Positions 21,776 to 35,678 are shown, counted from the first letter of the stretch. The stretch is 64,000 nt of DNA from Stictocephala bisonia (GCA_035578905.1 JAQJVL010002636.1:1-64000); one strand, 5' to 3'. The notes: generated by a model from the sequence alone, not told the origin. Numbers and translations: made by a program.

Positions 21776-23279
21776 ACGGTACGGTTATTATTACAGTCCG
21801 AATCATTTAAATGGAAATCGATGTTTAACTTTTTCGCGGAGGGAAATGGCCCCCTCCAAGGAAAAGTTTTTATCATTTAATAACTTCTAAGACAACGGAA
21901 TGAAAAATCTCCTTTTTAAACATTGTACCGGGAAACCGAGCTTCACAAATTTGAATTTTGCAAACTTTTGCAAAGAGGTAGTATTCATGTCTCCCAGAAG
22001 ATCCTGAGGATCGTTTGTTGTCGCTCTACCTAGCAGATTACTAATAAATTTCGTTTCGGAGGTCTTCCGCGTTGACCTTTAGCCTCTTTGTGTCTCTTTT
22101 TGAACTCAGGCTCTTTTTGAACTCGGCCTTCAACCTCGCAGAGGAAGTTCGGCATGCGGCTTTACCAAGGCACTCTGCTACAGTCCCATTTGTGGATCTC
22201 GGCATAGACTACGTATTTTGGTTTTAGAACAGTGGAGGCCACAAACATAATCTTTTATAAAATCTGATGGTATATTTGTAATTAAGAGACGAATACCTTT
22301 AATTTGATATCCCATTTGGGTGTATTAGTTTAAAATTACCCAATTTTTGTAAACTGGGTAAATGGTATGATGTCATTTAGTAGATAAATACCTATAGTTT
22401 GATACTCCACTTTCTGTTAAAAGTCGATAATAATTACATATTGTTTTTTCTGTTATAAGTCGATAACAGGACGTCTAGGAGCCTCTGTGGCAGAAAACAG
22501 AATTTTCCTAGGGTTGAGACCGGTACCAATGAATGTCTCGTAGTCGGAAACCCCCCAAAATTAAAACTCCTTGGAGCCAAAAAGAATTTTGTCCGGCCTT
22601 GTCTTATTTTAGATAATATGACACGCACTTCAATTACACAATTAATTTACAGTATACATAATTATGTAGGCTATTTACAATTAAATATTATTTTACCGTA
22701 GACTAATACGCTCATACTTTTTATACAATATTTTAATTTATTTATTTTATGCCAGAATTTATTTCAGTCAAGATTTTATGCTAGAGAGTGTGATTACATT
22801 TATATTTCTATCCAAAGCTAAATATTCAAAGTCGTGTATTTGTGTTAACAATATAATTAAGGGCCTACGGAGCTTCAATAACGAGAAGGGCTAGGAGAGA
22901 AGTGTGTGTGTGGGTTAGGGTTTAGGGGAGTTGAGGGAGGGGATTATGGTCTCCTCCTTCAGTGGTCTTCCGTTTGTGAACTAGCTGTAATCTTTATACA
23001 TGTGTAAACATATTTTACCTTTTTGGGCAAACTTTATAGGTGTAGGCCTATTTATTTCAAAATTATGAAGATATATTGTTTTACACTTTTAAAGATATAC
23101 ATTTTTGGCATTACCTTTTACATTGATCAATTAAGATTCATCTCAAATCAGTGTATGTCCTACCATGAGGAAGTGCTACGAAATAAACTTTGATATGAAT
23201 ACTAGAAAAATACCAATTTATAAAAATAAAAACTGTCACGTAAAGTTACAAAATAAAGACTATTTAAGTGTGTTGTCTT
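21776..23279. other. Intergenic, nothing recognised
   Basis: No gene recognised. A GT/G-rich stretch lies near 22,895-22,945. AT-rich elsewhere. Confidence 0.45.
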
Positions 23280-24065
23280 AAATATCTAATAAATTGTTCC
23301 AAAGAATTGCCACAAACTTTACCACACTACTAAATACTAAAAAATCAAAACTTTGAAAATTACCAGTTTGATTCTCAAATATGTTTTTTGCCATATCTCA
23401 AACACTAGTCAAGTTAGAGACATGCGGTTTTTACTAAAATATTTGTAATTGTAATTCACACCATTCATGAAAATTTATTCAAAATCTTTAGAGCCATATT
23501 TGAGAAAATTCCATTGTTGTTTGTTTTTTACCCATAAAAATTTAAAAAAAACTAAAATTTCTAAAAAGTGAAAAAAATTTTGATTCCCAAATGTGTTTTT
23601 TGCTATATCTTAAAAAAACTAGTCAAGTTAGAAACATACGGATTTTACTAAAATATTTTTAGTTGTAGTTCACATCTTTCCTGAAAATTTAATCAAAATC
23701 GTTAGAGCTTTTTTGAGAATATTCCATTGTTGTATATTTTTTGCCTATAAAAAAAACTAAAATTTTAAAAAAGTAAAAAAAAAATTTCGGAGATATTGAC
23801 TAAATACACCTTTATACCAAAGTTCATTCTTATTCTTACATTCTTACACATGAGACGCCGACACAACGTTGTTGGTATTTTAAGGCGAAGTTCATAAAAA
23901 TTGATCCATCCGTTTGGTCTCCAGTGAAGTTCACATACACACATACGGACATACAACAACTGTTTTCGAAAAAACACACTTTTTGGGGTTCCGGAATTTT
24001 TAGACCAACTTGTACAACAATTTTTTGTTGGACGATCACAATTCTTTCTCTATGCTAACACATGG
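23280..24065 (-). repeat. Dispersed repeat family X, copy 2 (with internal duplication)
   Basis: This is the inverted counterpart of 3,835-4,352; it ends with TTTCTCTATGCTAACACATG. It is longer than copy 1 because a segment of about 200 bp is present twice: GATTCTCAAATATGTTTTTT at 23,371 and GATTCCCAAATGTGTTTTTT at about 23,580, each followed by the ACTAGTCAAGTTAGA and ACAT(G/A)CGG words. A fragment of about 50 bp of the SINE-like repeat (ACACAACGTTGTTGGTATTT) interrupts it at 23,840-23,885. Confidence 0.65.
23836..23886 (-). repeat. SINE-like fragment inside repeat X
   Basis: ACACAACGTTGTTGGTATTT with its flanks (GAGACGCCGAC before, TAAGGCGAA after) matches 10,632-10,665. It lies between two parts of repeat X that are contiguous in copy 1, so it is an insertion or a gene-conversion patch. 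Confidence 0.5.
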
Positions 24066-26640
24066 GATACAGTAAAAACGATACATCGTATTACAAAGTC
24101 AATAATTCATAAAATAAGAAAAATTATGCATATAGCAATTATTAAATCCAATATTTATTTATCAGCGATGTGGTTAGCCAAGATAAAGTCTAGAATATTC
24201 TGTGAATTAAGTCTTTATGAAGTTGAATGAAAACCGTTCATCTTTAGGGGAAATTTCCAGATTATACCCTTGCTTTAGGGAACCAATTACACTTAGTAAA
24301 TATCCTTTAAGAATTTCAATCCACCGTTAAACAACCAGTTTAGGGTCTTATTTCGAAAGTTGAAGTATAGTAAATAAATTATGTATATATCATAGGAAAT
24401 TTTCCAGCAATTTATTTTAGTGAATATATTGCATTTGTGCATTAATATATATTCGTCATTACTGTTTAAATATATTTTAATTTGTGTGGCCAGAATTTAA
24501 ATTGATTATATGTAAAGCGAGTTTTGTTAAATCATAAATCAGTATTTACAGCATTCCAATTAATATATTTATTAGATACTGTACAAAACACATCATGTTT
24601 TTAATAAACCTGTTATACTAGGAATCTCACAATATGAGTAAAAGAGCTAAAAAAGTAATAAAAACGTAAAACCCATTTATTTTGACAAAACCGTATACAT
24701 TTGAAATAGCATCAAATAGCTGTGTCACTCATAATAACTTTTAAATTGCTTTCACGTTTATTTAGTTTTTCCATAGCCAATTTAAAATGTTTTGCCAATC
24801 CCAACAGGCTTTGGTAATAATACAATGTCAGGTTTATTACTAAAATGTTTTCCTCTCCCACTACTACTTTAATATAAGAGCTTACTAACAAACACGATCG
24901 TGACCTTATAGAATATAGACCTGTCCAATATAGTGGACCTGAACGCACCCTTCCGTTCAGCTAGATCGGTGTTCCATGTTCCATGGATCACACAATTGGC
25001 TGCACTCAAAATCGATTAACTGCACTTAAACTTTTTATACCCTCCAGAAAAGCTTTTCAAACCATTCTTCTATTGATTTTAAAATGTAATAATGCCGTAT
25101 CTTCGCTAGTTGCAAAATGTTTACTTAACCTAACTGTACATTTATAATTTTGCTATGTATTTTGTCATGTTACATTTGGCTGTTTAGTAAGATTAGTCAA
25201 TTTTGGATTTGTTTTATTACAGGTATTAAAATATGTTTTAAACTCTTATTAGTAATATTTAATTTGTATAGTGGAACTTTAGAACGGAACGTACTAAATT
25301 TAAAATAAAATTGAAGTAGGATCGAAACAGAAATTGTTAAATTGATTTGTGCAATAAAGATTTCAAAAAACCGGTATGTATAACACAACTAACATTTAGA
25401 AACTCCATTCAGAAAACAATTTTTTGAGTGGATAGTTGGTCATAGGTGGCAGAAAAAAGAACCGGAACAACCTGGTCTAGTGATAGAAAGAGAACTTATT
25501 CCGAAAGAACAAAACAAATTTGGCCGCAAAGAAAATTCACCTGATATTTCACATTATTTCACATGGTCCGGTTGTGCGCATGTGTGAATAATAACGAAGA
25601 TCGAAACGTTATAATTATTAAATTTTGTTGTTTAGGGGAAAGTTGGCAATTTATTACTTTATCTAACATTTTATTCAAAACAACCAAGAGCGGTTAAATT
25701 TAAAGAAAATTTTATTACGTTTCACATCGAAAATACCCCTTCTTATGCCAAAGAATAATGCTCTATCATATAGTGGAATGAACCCCAAAGATCTTTCTCG
25801 GAAGGGGTTCTTTGCTTCTTCCATGTCAGTGGAGAAAACATTTTGGTTGACAGTCGTTTGAACTGTCATGTGTTGTTGCTGCTGATGTACGATGTGTGTT
25901 GAACCGTTGGTTTACGAAGTGAGGAAAGCAAACAACTCACAGTGGATTTAATCTATTTGTTAGCAAATTTCACCCAAGTACAATTACTGGTACGTAAAAA
26001 TTATACCATTATTTAAAAATTAAACTTTATTTTCAATGGTTTTTAATTACGAACTAACAATGCTGTTAAAGCGTAGGCGTACTTGGTTAGTATACATCTA
26101 GTTACATTACACAATTAACATGAGTTACTTTATTATATTTATTTGCTATTATTAGACCCCTTGTTAAATAGACCATACTAACACCTCGATCACCTCACGA
26201 ACGCAGGCGATGTTCGTAAATCTGTAACATTCATGTTTCCTTAAATACTTAAGTCACTGTTATTTTGTTTCCCTTATTTACAGATTTTGACTAAGCTAGT
26301 TTTAAAATCACAATTTTTTTTAAAGATCCTGTGTGACTGAAATCTAAATATTTTTCAAACGTCTGGAGGAGCTATTTTCCTATCTATTTATTTTATTGTC
26401 GTCTAAATAAACTCATTAAATTTTCTACCACACTCCTGTGCAATATTTATGCTATCTTTTGTTTCTCATATTCTTTCTCCACACATGTTATATTTAGTTT
26501 TGTACGGCAAGTTTCTATTAGTAATTTTAGTTCGTTCATAAAATAATGGAATTTATTCCTCTCATAACGTATAACATTGAGAACAAATAAAAAAACATTG
26601 TCTGCGTCGGACCAGACGGGGGAAGTTATACAGTAGACCT
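24066..26640. other. AT-rich intergenic, nothing recognised
   Basis: Several short open stretches (for example 24,712-24,948 and 25,675-25,869 on the minus strand) show no recognisable motif. No RNA gene was identified. Confidence 0.45.
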
Positions 26641-26830
26641 TCTATTATCTATATATATATATATATAAAATCCAATGTATGTTTGTTTGTCTGTCTATCC
26701 TTTATGCGCTACCAAACCGTCCAGCCGATCACCATGAAACTTGGGGAAGTTGTTCTATATCCCCCAGGGAAGGTTTCTGTCCTATTCCCGTTTCTTTAAT
26801 CCCTCAGGGCTCCATCCCTTGGACTTCTAA
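26641..26830. repeat. (TA)n tract and dispersed transposon fragment
   Basis: About 20 bp of alternating TA (26,648-26,667) lead into AATCCAATGTATGTTTGTTT, GTCTGTCTATCC and CCGATCACCATGAAACTTGG. Text like this (a TA tract, a TTTGT run, CCGATCnnnATGAAACTT) is common in non-autonomous insect elements. The family could not be assigned. Confidence 0.45.
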
Positions 26831-27124
26831 AGTTTCAATGTTAATCAAATAGCAGGATGCATAAAGGTATAATAAGTCAAATATAAAAAGAATATCAGCT
26901 GTGGGTTTTAAATATGTCAAAATTATACTGTTTATATTTTTATGTTTTGATTTCTTGTGAAGCTATATTAATTGATTGATTTATTTGATTAACAGCTGTT
27001 AAATAAAACAATCGATTAATCGATAGTTCTTAAAAATTTGTTCTTAATATTCAGCGTGACGCGGTTTCTCGACCAACATCCCATCCCAAAGTGTCTAACG
27101 GGCGCAAAGAAGTATAACTTCAAA
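26831..27124. other. Intergenic, nothing recognised
   Basis: No structure seen. Confidence 0.4.
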
Positions 27125-27410
27125 AAATAAATTGGTCGGTAGCGTAGTTGGTTCAATCCCAGCTTCATGTGCTAATGGTTCTCAGTTCCATCCCAATCAG
27201 AGTCAATACATTTTGAGAAGGATCAGCTGATAACCACCGGCTGTTCATTTGTCATTGGGCTATAAATTAATGACACTTTCTAAGGAATAGTCGGCCTTAG
27301 TTTGTAACAATGACTACATTCGCTCATCTACACTCATCACACTCATTCGAAATCCATATTCGCCCATATCTTGACGATTGGCGTCTTATGAATAAATAAA
27401 TAAATAAAAA
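27125..27410 (+). repeat. SINE-like dispersed repeat, copy D
   Basis: It starts with a good A-box-like word, GGTAGCGTAGTTGGTTC, as in tRNA-derived SINEs. It continues with AGTCGGCCTTAGTTTGTAAC, TGACTACATTCGCTCATCTA, CATATTCGCCCATAT and TTGACGATTGGCGTCTTATG, and ends in a tandem AATA tail (AATAAATAAATAAA). This copy best shows the 3' end of the family. Confidence 0.6.
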
Positions 27411-28466
27411 AACTCAGAATAAAATTAACCACTCTGCCCAGTATATTTGGTTAGCTAACAAAAATTATTAACTATATAATAAATAAATTACATGATATTT
27501 AAATTCAGTCCTTTATAGTCATGATCTGCTTATGTGTCATCCTGCAGTCCTGTGGTCACAACTAAAAATTTACAATATATACACCCTAACTAAACCAAAC
27601 AATGTGTAAAACTAATAATTTATGAATAATAATTATATATTCCTCTTTATATTTAAAGGATACAAATGATACAATAATTTTTTAACTAAATTTAAAAATA
27701 AAATGTTATGTCCTTGATGAAAAGTAAACCGCAAAACTTTTATACCATTGGGAACTTGAATATGAATAGGTAGCTGATTGAACAGATTAGTTCCGGTAAA
27801 AGAAAATGATTGTTTATAAATATATATTTTATCACTTTAGGTTTAGTAGATAATCTTTAACTACTAGTTGTCGTGTCATAATGACCAAGCATGGATACCT
27901 TGTTACCAATCAGGAAGTAAAATGTAAAATTTTTGAGACACCCTAAATTACTGCACCTACAAATTTTGGCCAGGCTGATTACGGCCTGCATGTATATTTA
28001 TTTAGTCCATACAGGTGTTTGAGCAGCGAAGAGGAACGATCTACAGCTCTGCCACCGTACATCACCAGTGGGTGCAACTTTCGCAACAGTTTTCATTTAT
28101 AAAAAAATAACCGTGATGGATTATACAGGTTTGTTTTACTGTCATTTACTGTTAACATTATTATTCATTGTGTCACTGTTATTGTTGATTGATATTTGAA
28201 ACTAAATAATAATTTATTTTATTCGTTGTAAGCTTGATTCGTTGATGTTAATCAAACCAACTAACGGTCACTGCTGCTGGTGATGTAATTGGCGGGGCCT
28301 GGTACTGCGCTGCTAGTATGAGGTCTACCGTTTACCTAGTATCTATGACAAATATTAAGTGGAATTACACTGTGGGAGGAAAGTGATTCCCTACATCTTT
28401 TCCACCATTCAGTTTATCTCTTTCGAATTGGTGATTTCTTTAGGTCGCAATCCAAACGGCCAATCC
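27411..28466. other. AT-rich intergenic, nothing recognised
   Basis: No gene or structured repeat is visible before the large array. Confidence 0.45.
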
Positions 28467-31400
28467 TGGCAATTCTTAGGTGTAATGCTAATGCTGATAA
28501 AACATTCTGACGGTAAATCACATGAGGCTTGTACAAGCGGTCCTAACGATAGTGCGTAATGGCAATTCTTAGGTGTAATGCTAATGCTGATAAAACATAC
28601 TGACGGTAAATCACACGAGGCTTGTACAAGCGGTCCTGACGATAGTGCGTAATGGCAATTCTTAGGTGTAATGCTAATGCTGATAAAACATACTGAACGT
28701 AAATCACATGAGGCTTGTACAAGCGGTCCTGACGATAGTGCGTAATGGCAATTCTTAGGTGTAATGCTAATGCTGATAAAACATACTGACGGTAAATCAA
28801 ATGAGACTTGTACAAGCGGTCCTGACTATAGTGCGTAATGGCAATTCTTAGGTGTAATGCTAATGCTGATAAAACATACTGAACGTAAATCACATGAGGC
28901 TTGTACAAGCGGTCCTGACGATAGTGCGTAATGGCAATTCTTAGGTGTAATGCTAATGCTGATAAAACATACTGACGGTAAATCATATGAGGCTTGTACA
29001 AATATACAAGCGGTCCTGACGATAGTACGTAGTGGCAATTCTTAGGTGTAATGCTAATGCTGATAACACATACTTAAGGTAAATCACATGAGACTTGTAC
29101 AAATATACAAGCGGTCCTGATGATAGTACGTAGTGGCAATTCTTAGGTGTAATGCTAATGCTGATAACACATACTTAAGGTAAATCACATGAGACTTGTA
29201 CAAATATACAAGCGGTCCTGACGATAGTACGTAGTGGCAATTCTTAGCTAATGCTGATAACACATACTTAAGGTAAATCACATGAGACTTGTACAAATAT
29301 ACAAGCGGTCCTGATGATAGTACGTAGTGGCAATTCTTAGGTGTAATGCTAATGCTGATAACACATACTTAAGGTAAATCACATGAGACTTGTACAAATA
29401 TACAAGCGGTCCTGATGATAGTACGTAGTGGCAATTCTTAGGTGTAATGCTAATGCTGATAACACATACTTAAGGTAAATCACATGAGGCTCGTACAAAT
29501 ATACAAGCGGTCCTGATGATAGTACGTAGTGGCAATTCTTAGGTGTAATGCTAATGCTGATAACACATACTTAAGGTAAATCACATGAGACTTGTACAAA
29601 TATACAAGCGGTCCTGACGATAGTACGTAGTGGCAATTCTTAGGTGTAATGCTAATGCTGATAACACATACTTAAAGAGATAATCACAGCCAATGAGGCT
29701 TGTACAACGCGGTCCTGACGATAGTACCTGTAGTGGCAATTCTTAGGTGTAATGCTAATGCTGATAACACGATACTTAAGTAAATCACATGAGACTTGTA
29801 CAAATATACAAGCGGTCCTGACGATAGTACGTAGTGGCAATTCTTAGGTGTAATGCTAATGCTGATAACACATACATAAGGTAAATCACATGAGGCTTGT
29901 AAAAATATACAAGCGGTCCTGACGATACTACGTAGTGGCAATTCTTAGGTGTAATGCTAATGCTGATAACACATACATATGGTAAATCACATGAGGACTT
30001 GTACAAATATACAAGCGGTCCTGACGATAGTACGTAGTGGCAATTCTTAGGTGTAATGCTAATGCTGATAACACATACTTAAGATAAATCACATGAGGCT
30101 TGTACAAGCGGTCCTGACGATAATGCGTAGTGGCATCTCTTAGGTGTAATGCTAATGCTGATAACACATACTGACGGTAAATCACATGAGGCTTGTACAA
30201 GCGGTCCTGACGATAGTGCGTAATGGCAATTCTTAGATGTAATGCTAATGCTGATAACACATACTGAACGTAAATCACATGAGGCTTGTACAAGCGGTCC
30301 TGACGATAGTGCGTAATGGCAATTCTTAGATGTAATGCTAATGCTGATAACACATACTGAACGTAAATCACATGAGGCTTGTACAAGCGGTCCTGACGAT
30401 AGTACGTAGTAGCAATTCTTAGGTGTAATGCTAATGCTGATAACACATACTTAAAGTAAATCACATGAGACTTGTACAAATATACAAGCGGTCCTGACGA
30501 TAGTACGTAGTGGCAATTCTTAGGTGTAATGCTAATGCTGATAACACATACTTAAGATAAATCACATGAGGCTTGTACAAGCGGTCCTGACGATAGTGCG
30601 TAATGGCAATTCTTAGGTGTAATGCTAATGCTGATAACACATACTGACGGTAAATCACATGAGGCTTGTACAAGCGGTCCTGACGATAGTGCGTAATGGC
30701 AATTCCTAGATGTAATGCTAATGCTGATAACACATACTGAACGTAAATCACATGAGGCTTGTACAAGCGGTCCTGACGATAGTGCGTAATGGCAGTTCTT
30801 AGGTGTAATGTTAATGCTGATAACACATACTGAACGTAAATCACATGAGGCTTGTACAAATATACAAGCGGTCCTGACGATAGTACGTAGTGGCAATTCT
30901 TAGGTGTAATGCTAATGCTGATAACACATACTTAAGGTAAATCACATGAGACTTGTACAAGCGGTCCTGACGATAATGCGTAGTGGCAATTCTTAGGTGT
31001 AATGCTAATGCTGATAACACATACTTAAGGTAAATCACATGAGGCTTGTACAAATATACAAGCGGTCCTGACGATAGTACGTAGTGGCAATTCTTAGGTG
31101 TAATGCTAATGCTGATAACACATACTTAAGGTAAATCACATGAGACTTGTACAAATATACAAGTGGTCTTGACGATAGTGCGTAGTGGCAATTCTTAGGT
31201 GTAATGCTAATGCTGATAACACATACTTAAGTAAATCACATGAGGCTTGTACAAGCGGCCCTGACGATAGTGCGTAATGGCAATTCTTAGGTGTAATGCT
31301 AATGCTGATAAAACATACTGACGGTAAATCACATGAGGCTTGTACAAGCGGCCCTGACGATAGTACGTAGTGGCAATTCTTAGGTGTAATGCTAATGCTG

Positions 31401-31842
31401 ATAAAACATACTGACGGTAAATCACATGAGGCTTGTACAAGCGGCCCTGACGATAGTGCGTAATGGCAATTCTTAGGTGTAATGCTAATGCTGATAAAAC
31501 ATACTGACGGTAAATCACATGAGGCTTGTACAAGCGGCCCTGATGATAGTACGTAGTGGCAATTCTTAGGTGTAATGCTAATGCTGATAACACATACATA
31601 AGGTAAATCACATGAGGCTTGTACAAATATACAAGCGGTCCTGACGATAGTACGTAGTGGCAATTCTTAGGTGTAATGCTAATGCTGATAACACATACTT
31701 AAGGTAAATCACATGAGGCTTGTACAAGCGGTCCTGACGATAGTGCGTAATGGCAATTCTTAGGTGTAATGCTAATGCTGATAAAACATACTGACGGTAA
31801 ATCACATGAGGCTTGTACAAATATACAAGCGGTCCTAACGAT
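28467..31842. repeat. 93/101-bp satellite-like array, about 35 units
   Basis: Two unit types are mixed. The 93-bp type has CTTGTACAAG followed by CGGTCCTGACGATAGTGCG, GGCAATTCTTAGGTGTAATG, CTAATGCTGATAAAACATAC and GGTAAATCACATGAGG. The 101-bp type has 8 extra bases, CTTGTACAAATATACAAG, and usually GTACGTAGTGG with AACACATACTTAAGG. The types occur in runs: mostly short to 29.0 kb, mostly long from 29.0 to 30.1 kb, then mixed, and blocks of mixed type are themselves repeated. 93 is divisible by three, so long minus-strand frames (for example 28,543-29,001) appear. They repeat the same 31 residues and have no independent coding support. Confidence 0.95.
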
Positions 31843-34408
31843 TTATAAGCATCTGCCACCGGCCCTTTTTTTATAATGAATTACTTATTTACAAGTCTTA
31901 ATTAAATATTTGTAACAGGTTATATTCATTACTTAAATTTGTTTGCCTATCCCTTTATAATTTTCTTTTCTTATTTGTGACATTCCAGTCTATTTCTCAA
32001 TTTTATATAGTCAAATAGTTTAATATTCCGATTTTATTACTTCCCTTTAGTTTAGCTAGTTTTACATATTTATATTTTTGCCAATTTTGTTATATTCCGA
32101 TTCCACCATTTCTCTTGCCTATTTCAAATTAATACCTACAATAATTAATTGCATCTATTTAACACGTTGGTTTATTTATTTATACAATATCATGCTGCAT
32201 CATCGATCCACTTCCAAAAAAGGCTTACGATCCGTATATTTAGTGAGTATCTGTTTTTTTTTTTTTTCATTCAAAACCATTTATTAAATCGAGATTACAT
32301 TTCAATTTTAGGAATCTCTCTAGAACATATTTGAGCTATTTGAGAAATCAACTATTTTATCATAAAACATATTTAATTTATAATCAATGTTATAATAACT
32401 ACTATAAACAAAACAAAAATAATTCAAGAAACCCCTATCAATCATAACTAGTGGAAAGCAAACACAATTATAAAAGTTTTATACATTATAAAAGTTAATT
32501 TTTCAATTTTTCTTCTAAATTTTACTTCTTTTACCAATTACTTGATTCTGTTTGGCAGTTTATCCCGTTCAATTGTTTGATTGTTTAAAACTGCCCTCCG
32601 GATTACGACTGACGGTCCTAACTTCACATGACAGCCTCAAAGCATATTAATATAATGGAAATAAATGATTGAATATAAAGAATATATATATTTTCCAAAT
32701 GAGTGCTAAATATAGAATGAGTGTAAACAGTGTTATCGAGCTGTCGAGAACACAAAGTGCTCATTTGACCAGGTTGTTTACCTGTCCAAAGTGTCAATAA
32801 CATCATCTGGTCTCAACAATTTGTCACAAGGTCAAATGATTTATTTCCTATCTCCTCTCAGGCTCTTAATACAGCATATCTAATCGACATTCAACTATTG
32901 TCTCTGCTAAAATATTATACATACATTGCATCAGTCTAGCTTTAAAATTAGGTAATTTTATGTTTGTTAAAACAAATATTACAATAAAAATAATACAAAA
33001 ACCCATTGTGAAGTGAAAGGGATTATGATGAATAATATTTTATTTTATCTTTGTGTTCTTCATATTGAGAAGCTCCATAAGAAATTAAGCTTCTTCATAA
33101 GAAAATTAAGCTCTATTTCATCCACTTCACATGCTTATGTCATTTTCTCATACGAATTATGTGTTTGGTTTTGTGTGTATGTGTGAATTTTATTTTGTAT
33201 TTGTTACTCTGTACATACAGGGAATTTTCTCATAGACGTTTATGTGGTTTGCATACTGTGGTCTCCTCCACTGTCCCCACCTCTTTTTAGTATTTACAGC
33301 AATCTTAAACTCCTCCTCCTTTCCCGTATGAATGGAACTGATTTTGACCAAAAGTACCTTTCGCAGCCGACACAAATAAATGATTAGCTTTAGAAATGTG
33401 TGTTAAACGACAAATCAAACTATTTTTGTTTATTTTATTTTATTTTATTTATTAAAAGAACGTCACCTGCCAGTTTACATGGGCCAACAGGCCTTCGCGT
33501 GGACTATATTCAACGAGTGAAGTACCAAACGTTAGATCAGTTTGGGATTCATAGGTTGGTCATTGCACAGAGTATAAAGAAACAGAGGTTGCTTTCTTAT
33601 AGCCACAGTGAACGCCTCAGAGGCAGTTATAAATAGATTATAACTAACGTACATCATTATACGTCTGTAGTAATAATTACTACGTCTATCCTTGAGGATT
33701 TGGGGGGAATAAGAGAGGAACTGACAAGGTGCTGGCCTTGGTATCGCTTGGCAAACTGGAGAAATAACAACTCGACACACATTTCGCACACCATTGGATG
33801 CAACCTCTATTTATCTCTTCCTTTTAGTCTTTGCAATCCCCATATTTTCACTTAATAGTTGTAACCACAAAAATAAATGTAGTAACAGAACTTAAGACAA
33901 TACGTATTTTATTTTTAGACTCTTCTTTTTTATTAAGTATCTTTATCTTCATTTTATTCAGTACAAAACTTCTGTATGCTTTTAGCTTGTTGGTTGTACT
34001 TGGCAACACAACATTGTTTATTGACTGTGGAACGGCATTCCGGAATGATAAGTAAATATGCTTCGTAAAGTATACACAGTGTAGTGTAGGCTGCACAGAG
34101 TAAATATATATCACACAGAGCAAATATACGTCTAGTACGGAATATATTTTCTCTATGCTTCTAAAATATTTTATTTTATTTTTGAATTGAAAAATGTTTT
34201 TACGAATTAAAACCGTACACAGATGTGCTTTATATTAAGAAACAAGTTGTTTGATACTTTAAAAAGTGTGTTAGTTTATTTTTGTACCTTTAATGTAGAC
34301 TACCGACACGACGTGGTTTACCTAAGTTACAACATAAATGTTCTATTGTTTGTGTTGAAAATAGCATTAAATGTGGCAGCCTGAACTATATTTAGGTGAA
34401 ATTAAACA
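31843..34408. other. AT-rich intergenic, nothing recognised
   Basis: Runs of T at 32,255-32,269 and TTTTA repeats at 33,430-33,450. No open stretch shows recognisable domains. Confidence 0.45.
34405..34408. other. Target-site duplication AACA (left)
   Basis: AACA immediately precedes the left LTR and recurs immediately after the right LTR (43,358-43,361). A 4-bp duplication is within the range usual for Ty3/Gypsy integration. Confidence 0.85.
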
Positions 34409-35678
34409 TGTAGCCTTAATTTAAGCTACTATTTATTTTTGATATGTTGAACAACTTAAATGAGAGATTTAAATAAAAATTCTTCAATGATAAAAAGTTT
34501 CTTTATTTTTTTTTTATAAATAACTTCAACAAATTAAACTGGTTTCTTCTTAAAATAATAATAAAAACGAAAATAAAAAAATCTCTTCTTTTATTGACTC
34601 AATGGAACATAAATAAATTAAAACAAATTAAATCAAATATCTTCAGACCAGAACCTTTTTATTAGGCCCACTGTATCAATAAATCTCTTTAAATTCTCAA
34701 TTTCAAAAAATTTACTTAAATTGAAGATTTTCCTTAAATTGACAAATATTGCAAAATTGCCTCAAAATTCTTAATTTGAAAAATTGAATTATTTGAAAAC
34801 TGAAAATTGAAAATTGAAATTCTTAAAGTTGAAATTTAAATTGAAAAGTTGAAATTGAAATTGCAATAGAAATTGAAAACTGAAAAGTTGAAATTGCCTC
34901 CGGGAGATCTGAAAAAAAATAAATAACCAGCTTTTAGTGTCTTGAAACATTTTCCTTTCTACAAAATTTTTAAACAGAAGACAAAGCACTCCAAGAACTG
35001 TCACTAGAAGAGTGACTACAAACAAGAACAAGTTTTAACCGCGCATGCTTGGTGGATCTTACCCTATCTACTAAATCCCTACTGAAAACCCTAACTAGAG
35101 AAAACTTGTAAAAATTACTTACGTAGCTGTCCTGGAGGTTTTAACCCACAACGTGACCACAAACAAAGCGCGACATACGCACACACACTCACTAGCGACA
35201 AGGAAAATTGCCGATCCGGAAAACAAGACTCCGAACGGTTAAAATCGCCGTGAAGAACAAACGTGGTCACTCGCCAAAAGATTACTTCCAACTGCTCGAA
35301 CGCCCGCAAACCTTCCACCAACGGACTTACCCCCTCCTTACTCTAGAAGCTAAAGCAACCAATAAGAACCCTCTAAACCAGGACAACCGAACAGGTAAGA
35401 CTCACTAAACATGTAGACTTCAGAAAACATGTCGCATGAAATTGACAGGAAATTAACAACGTGAATATACTGGTTATTTAGCTAATTTAAATGGGAAAAA
35501 ACTACTTTTTTATTTGAAAGGGGAAGATTCTGAATTTTTCTCAAAACTTGGAGAATTTATATTGAAAACTTTTGGTAAAAGAACCAAACACCTAAATCTC
35601 TCAGTTCTTACAATATTTAACATTTTCTAGACACAATTCTCTAAAATCATTATAATGAGACAATTAACAATTGTTACA
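34409..35678 (-). repeat. Left LTR (3' LTR of the element)
   Basis: On the plus strand it begins TGTAGCCTTAATTTAAGC and ends AACAATTGTTACA, with TG...CA ends. It is 1,270 bp and nearly identical to 42,075-43,357. Differences concentrate in the tract of AAATTGAAA-type repeats (34,790-34,900), with a few single-base changes such as GAAGACAAAG against GAAGGCAAAG. Short open stretches inside are present in both copies but show no protein features. Confidence 0.95.

Noticed and set aside
28543..31859. Many minus-strand open frames of 70-183 codons with repeated residues
   Set aside because: They follow from the 93-bp (31-codon) unit. The 101-bp units break them, and different frames are open over the same DNA.
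33400..33790. Frames on both strands near 33.5 kb that could be an exon
   Set aside because: No homology is recognised on either strand and no consistent splice sites were found by eye.
34789..35408. Open frames inside the left LTR (and the same in the right LTR, 42,492-43,087)
   Set aside because: They are short, overlap on opposite strands and lack recognisable domains. They are conserved only because the LTRs are copies.
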